Shown in pieces: positions 5,975 to 9,307 of a DNA stretch of 9,307 nt (position 1 is its first letter; each line of letters starts with the position of its first letter). The stretch is from Desulfonatronovibrio sp046496945. Lineage in GTDB: Bacteria; Desulfobacterota; Desulfovibrionia; Desulfovibrionales; Desulfonatronovibrionaceae. Location: assembly GCA_046496945.1 (NCBI GenBank), contig JAWOGL010000179.1:1-9307 (forward strand), read 5' to 3'. A model generated the notes under the pieces. It had not been told where the DNA came from. It saw only the letters and a list, made by a program, of their open reading frames with translations, and did no database searches. Position numbers and translations under genes: made by a program.

Positions 5975-7992
5975 AAAAACAGTTTTCACTGATTGATCTC
6001 AACGGCGCTGAGCCCAGGACTTTATACCTGCAGAAGCCCGGTGACTTTGATAAACTCATCTCAGGGTTCACCAGTATCCGGGCCATCTCCTATGTGACCT
6101 CGCCAAGTTTTGTTCTGTCGATATTTGAAAAATACGGCTTCAGGGACATGCAGCTTCTGGTGGGGGAAAATATCTCTGTAAATCATTACAAGCAAGACCT
6201 GCAAAACAAACAGATCGAGCTGATCCAGAAAATGATGCACCTGGTCAGAGATGAAAAACTCAAAATCTACTTCCCCAAAAACAAGACCATTCATTCAAAA
6301 TTTTATATCCTGAACAGAGGTAACAGCTACAGGGTAATCGTAGGCAGCGCCAATTTCAGCGAAACAGCTAAAAAGGCCCTTAAACAGCATAACTATGTTG
6401 TTTACTGGGATCTTAAAACCAATCAAAGCCTGCTGGAAACTTTTAATAAGGATTTTGCGGCCCATCTGAAAAATTCCACCCTTTTTATGGACGATCTTAT
6501 CAAACTCGTGGACAGCAGGGACGAGCCCGAGGAAAAGATCATCAGAACATGGATTTCGCAGGACGTGGGTGAAATCAAGGATATCATAGAGACGGAAACT
6601 TCCAGGATATTTACCGATCTTACTCAGCAGGCACTGAAATCCATTGAAGATCCGGATGCCCTGGATCAGGAAGAAATGCACGGAGCCGGCCAGGAAAAAG
6701 GGGAAATCAGGGTGATTATCCCCTCGGACATCCGCACCAGGGAAGGTGTGGAAAAGAAGCTTAAACCCCTCAATCCTTCCATTGTTAATTCTCAGTTGAG
6801 ACTCAAGGCGGATGTGTTTTCGGACTACGTCAGAAAAACATGCGGGGTCCCCCTCATGGGCGTGGAGAGGCAGTCCCGGAAAGTCTACCTGCATATGGGA
6901 GACAGCCGCGACATATTGTCCATGTCTCCTGAAGACAGAATTGATGATGTCGGCTTGGGTCTGGAGTATATAGAGGATTACATTGAATCCTACAGACTTG
7001 GAGAATGCCTGGATTATAACAAAATCCAGATGAACGTGTTTGAAGCCATACTCCATGTCCTCTCGTCCCCCTTCGCCCACGAGTTTAAAACGCTTAAAAA
7101 ACAGGTGGACATGTATTCCAGAGGACCGGGATATCTCTATCTTTACGGTCCGTCCTTCAACGGAAAAACCAATTTTCTGAGGTTCTGCCTCAAGCTGATC
7201 ACAGGCAGGAACACCGAACCCATTTCTCAGGAATATTTCAACAAGTCCGGAATAATGGGGGCCAGGACCTTTTCCACTGTTTTTCCTCTTATGTTTGATG
7301 ACGTGACTATCGGTTCCAATCCGACCATGGAGAAAGTACTGAAAAATTACTGGGAAGTCTGGTGGACGCCGGATCATCCTTGTCCTCAGATAATCATGAC
7401 CACCAATAAGCCTAATCCGCCCGAATGGGCCAAGACAAGGATCAAAAGAATCAATTTCGATGTTAAGTTCGATCAAAAAAATATCCAGGCCTGTGAGACC
7501 CTGAACCGGATACTGAATACCAGGTGTGATTTTTTCAAGTTTTTTGCCTGGAAATACCTTGATAAAATGAACGGCCCACTTGACTCTGTAAAGAATCATC
7601 TGCTTGTTGATGAACTGAGCCTGGCCAGAATAGTATTCAGGGAGCTTTATGAATCCGCCGGCAGAGATCTTCCCCATTACTTTCCTTCTATTCCGGCAGA
7701 CAGTGTTTACGATACTGACAAGATAGAATGGCTGGAGCTTTTTGAAGCGGGAGTGCTGACTCAGGAACAGCAGGCTAACAAGGTCATGGTGCAGGCGGAT
7801 AAAAATGTGGCCACATACGAGGTTGAAAGGTACTTGGCTTACCTGCCCCAGGGAGTTAAGGCCAAGAGAAGTGGACATGTCATTATTATTGAAGGCAGAG
7901 ATAAATATCTGGAATGGTTAAATCAGGCAGCGGAGAAAAAGGGGTTCTGGAAGAATATTCTCAGTAAATTCAAGCGACCCCTTGCCGGCTGA
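5962..7992 (+). CDS. PLD-nuclease / P-loop ATPase fusion, candidate defence protein
   Basis: A 676-aa soluble protein. Residues about 20-170 form a phospholipase-D-type domain: TIHSKFYIL holds the catalytic HxK (H111, K113) and VIVGSANFS (126-133) the GSxN partner, one HKD motif as in dimeric nucleases such as Nuc/BfiI. Residues 180-350 are a helical linker region of no known family. Residues about 385-530 form a P-loop NTPase: Walker A GPSFNGKT (396-403, K402, T403), Walker B PLMFDDV (442-448, D446-D447), sensor-like IIMTTN (477-482), arginine-finger candidates R493 and R496. This order resembles SF3-helicase-like AAA+ ATPases. The C-terminus (about 585-655) may be a winged helix. Known PLD nucleases cut DNA, so an ATP-gated nuclease against foreign DNA is likely but inferred. 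I do not recognise a named system with this order. GCGAGA at 5949-5954 is a weak ribosome site. Confidence 0.85.
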   Translation: MGKIEKQFSLIDLNGAEPRTLYLQKPGDFDKLISGFTSIRAISYVTSPSFVLSIFEKYGFRDMQLLVGENISVNHYKQDLQNKQIELIQKMMHLVRDEKLKIYFPKNKTIHSKFYILNRGNSYRVIVGSANFSETAKKALKQHNYVVYWDLKTNQSLLETFNKDFAAHLKNSTLFMDDLIKLVDSRDEPEEKIIRTWISQDVGEIKDIIETETSRIFTDLTQQALKSIEDPDALDQEEMHGAGQEKGEIRVIIPSDIRTREGVEKKLKPLNPSIVNSQLRLKADVFSDYVRKTCGVPLMGVERQSRKVYLHMGDSRDILSMSPEDRIDDVGLGLEYIEDYIESYRLGECLDYNKIQMNVFEAILHVLSSPFAHEFKTLKKQVDMYSRGPGYLYLYGPSFNGKTNFLRFCLKLITGRNTEPISQEYFNKSGIMGARTFSTVFPLMFDDVTIGSNPTMEKVLKNYWEVWWTPDHPCPQIIMTTNKPNPPEWAKTRIKRINFDVKFDQKNIQACETLNRILNTRCDFFKFFAWKYLDKMNGPLDSVKNHLLVDELSLARIVFRELYESAGRDLPHYFPSIPADSVYDTDKIEWLELFEAGVLTQEQQANKVMVQADKNVATYEVERYLAYLPQGVKAKRSGHVIIIEGRDKYLEWLNQAAEKKGFWKNILSKFKRPLAG

Positions 7993-8082
7993 TGTCTGCC
8001 GGTAAAGCCCTGTCTAACTGTCGCCTGTCAATACCGCTTTATATATTTGAACTGCATGCTATATGCTATACCGGTGGTGCGA

Positions 8083-8206
8083 ATGAACCTCATTGCGCGC
8101 GAGGTAGACGAGAAAATAGAATCTTATCTGCAAGGCCGTGGCTGCACCGGGTCTGCCTGATAATGTCCGGGAAGTGTTCTTCTGCTTTCAAAAACATCTT
8201 TACTGA
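8083..8206 (+). pseudogene. C-terminal tail of a lost protein, copy B, frameshifted
   Basis: From ATG 8083 the frame reads MNLIAREVDEKIESYL and then hits a stop at 8158-8160. Relative to copy A at 4111-4194, two bases are missing near 8130. Restoring them continues to KAVAAPG, LPDNVREVF, FCFQKHLY and a stop at 8204-8206, the same end as copy A. The repeat part is 8125-8206. The piece upstream of the shift has protein-like composition and suggests the ancestral gene was longer. Its restored stop is 2 bp before the MBL gene start, so the lost gene may once have been coupled to that hydrolase. Family unknown. Confidence 0.5.
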
Positions 8207-8208
8207 CA

Positions 8209-8898
8209 ATGGCTAAATATTCCACTCCAGTCTATAAAAACGATTCCCTGGTGGTTCACCGCATTGATGTGGGATCAAATGCCTATTTAATTGAAAATGA
8301 CGCCGGTCTTTTTCTCATTGATGCCGGATATCCAGGTAAACATAAAAGAATTCTCAAGGCCGTATCCCAGCTGACTCCCAAAGAGCTGAAACTGATATTT
8401 ATTACTCACGGCCATTTTGATCATTACGGCAGCGCGGCGGCAGTTCGAGAAGCAACTTCGGCTCCCATTGCAATACACGCTCTGGATTCTCCGGCTATGG
8501 CCAGGGGCGAGACTCCGCTTCCTTATACCAGAAACGGCGGGATATTCGGTAAAATGATCCTGCCTTTAGCCAACAAGGTGTATAAAACCCGGAAAATCAA
8601 AGCCGACATATTGCTGCATGACCGAGATTCTCTGCAGCAGTATGGCTTGAGAGCTGTGGTAGTACACACCCCGGGCCATACCAAAGGCAGCAGCTGCCTT
8701 CTTGTTAATAATCATCTGCTTTTTTCCGGAGATTTAGTCCTTTTGTTTTTCAAAGCAAAAAAACAGAATTTTTATGCGGACAACTGGAAAGCTATTGATT
8801 CAAGCATAAAAAAGATTCAGGCCATAGCTCCTGCAGTTACTTTTCCGGGGCATGGGAACAGGCTTGTGGACCGTCAGGCATTGCTGAATATAAAATAA
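8209..8898 (+). CDS. Metallo-beta-lactamase-fold hydrolase
   Basis: A 229-aa cytoplasmic protein with the complete MBL metal-binding set: THGHFDH (H67, H69, D71, H72), the histidine of HTPGHTKGS (H153 or H157), D175 in LLFSGDL, and H215 in TFPGHG. These support a binuclear zinc or iron centre as in glyoxalase II and related hydrolases. Length and the absence of extra domains fit a general MBL-fold hydrolase. No feature picks out a substrate such as a thioester, lactone or RNA. The start at 8209 lies 2 bp after the end of remnant copy B and has no visible Shine-Dalgarno, so translation may once have depended on coupling to that lost gene. It is followed by 32 bp and then MITE copy B. Confidence 0.9.
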   Translation: MAKYSTPVYKNDSLVVHRIDVGSNAYLIENDAGLFLIDAGYPGKHKRILKAVSQLTPKELKLIFITHGHFDHYGSAAAVREATSAPIAIHALDSPAMARGETPLPYTRNGGIFGKMILPLANKVYKTRKIKADILLHDRDSLQQYGLRAVVVHTPGHTKGSSCLLVNNHLLFSGDLVLLFFKAKKQNFYADNWKAIDSSIKKIQAIAPAVTFPGHGNRLVDRQALLNIK

Positions 8899-8930
8899 AA
8901 ATTGGCTCATTCGGCTAAAGCGTACTCGAG

Positions 8931-9088
8931 TTGTAACTATTCACCATGTTCGAACAAGAAGACCTGGACCCCGGATCTGGTCCGGGGTGACGGTTAAAGA
9001 AGGTTGTTGATCTTTTCCGTCATTCCGGCGAAAGCCGGAATCCAGTGCCTTTGAATAGCCATATTCAGTATGTGGTGAATAGTTACAA
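8931..9088 (-). repeat. 158-bp MITE-like element, copy B
   Basis: Perfect 16-bp terminal inverted repeats, TTGTAACTATTCACCA (8931-8946) and TGGTGAATAGTTACAA (9073-9088), enclose two hairpins. One is ACCCCGGA/TCCGGGGT (8968-8975/8981-8988, loop TCTGG). The other is ATTCCGGC/GCCGGAAT (9022-9029/9034-9041) with a GAAA tetraloop. It is in inverted orientation relative to copy A. No clear target-site duplication is seen in the flanks. It is non-coding and must be moved, if at all, by a transposase elsewhere. It lies 30 bp before the lipoprotein gene and may also act as a transcript end for the MBL gene. Confidence 0.85.
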
Positions 9089-9118
9089 AAATTTTTTAAA
9101 AAACCAGGGAATTACCCC

Positions 9119-9307
9119 ATGTCTTTACCCAGCAGAATTCTGCTCATCTTTCTTACCTGTCTGCTGCTCATGATCCCGGGATGCATACAGGATAAAACCT
9201 CCACTGAAATTTACCGGGAAACCGGAGAAAACATTCCTGGTGCCTTTTCATTTATTAAGCTTCAAAGTGACGGGGTGGGCACCTGGGAAACCGACCTTGA
9301 TGTGGTT
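9119..9307 (+). CDS. Lipoprotein, 5' part only
   Basis: ATG 9119 opens a frame of 63 codons that runs off the window. The N-terminus has a positive residue (R6), a hydrophobic core ILLIFLTCLLLMIPG, and a lipobox ending at C22 (MIPGC), so the product should be lipidated by Lgt and cut by LspA at C22. The mature start IQDKTSTEIYRETGENIPG is not recognised. AGGGA at 9106-9110, 8 nt before the ATG, supports the start. It is preceded by MITE copy B, whose terminal repeat ends 30 bp upstream. Cell envelope location is well supported, function is not. Confidence 0.8.
   Translation, partial: MSLPSRILLIFLTCLLLMIPGCIQDKTSTEIYRETGENIPGAFSFIKLQSDGVGTWETDLDVV

Noticed and set aside
6295..7878. 527-codon open frame on the minus strand inside the PLD-ATPase gene
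   Set aside because: It lies wholly opposite a gene with catalytic motifs and a good frame. Its product has no recognisable domain, and long antisense frames commonly arise from codon bias.
7985..8002. CCGGC...GCCGG hairpin at the end of the PLD-ATPase gene as a terminator
   Set aside because: The stem is only 5 bp and no T run follows it.
7992..8216. 74-codon frame starting on the last base of the PLD-ATPase stop (TGATG)
   Set aside because: The overlap looks like coupling, but the product is low in coding character and it runs in the wrong frame through the repeat that reads as a protein tail in another frame.
1..9307. CRISPR array, tRNA or rRNA genes
   Set aside because: No regularly spaced short repeats and no tRNA-like or rRNA-like segments were found by eye; the repeats present are two-copy elements.

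Overview
The window looks like chromosomal DNA from a Gram-negative bacterium, probably of the Desulfobacterota (old Deltaproteobacteria) or a similar anaerobic lineage. The basis is moderate GC content, canonical AGGAGG-type ribosome binding sites, a lipoprotein signal, a DUF6144-type cysteine protein, and small dispersed elements built around CCGGAAT/ATTCCGG hairpins. The taxonomic guess is inference. No rRNA, tRNA or CRISPR array was seen.

Left part (1-2106) is gene-poor and eroded. It holds a possible transposase tail at the very edge, a DUF6144-like small cysteine protein (294-704), a REP-like hairpin (781-870), an unrecognised 100-aa ORF (959-1261), a startless helix-turn-helix remnant (1447-1713), and a 158-bp MITE-like element (1898-2055). 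Middle-left (2107-4083) holds two ordinary intact genes with good ribosome binding sites: a CPA2-type cation/proton antiporter and a YgjP/SprT-like zinc metallopeptidase.

The central block (about 4111-8206) is accessory in character and the most interesting part. It is bounded by two diverged, same-orientation copies of an ~84-bp sequence that reads as the C-terminal tail of one lost protein. Between them lie a truncated HigB toxin, an intact HigA antitoxin fused to an ImmA/IrrE-type metallopeptidase domain that overlaps the toxin remnant, a short 27-codon ORF, and a 676-aa protein. That protein joins an N-terminal phospholipase-D-type nuclease domain to a C-terminal P-loop ATPase of AAA+/SF3-helicase character. 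Nuclease plus NTPase architecture, toxin-antitoxin remains and flanking repeats together suggest a small defence or mobile-island module. The PLD-ATPase is the best candidate for an undescribed system, but its function is inferred, not shown.

The right part (8209-9307) has an MBL-fold hydrolase, a second 158-bp MITE-like copy in inverted orientation, and the first 63 codons of a lipoprotein that runs off the window. The two MITE-like copies face each other across about 7 kb. Both lie just upstream of a gene.
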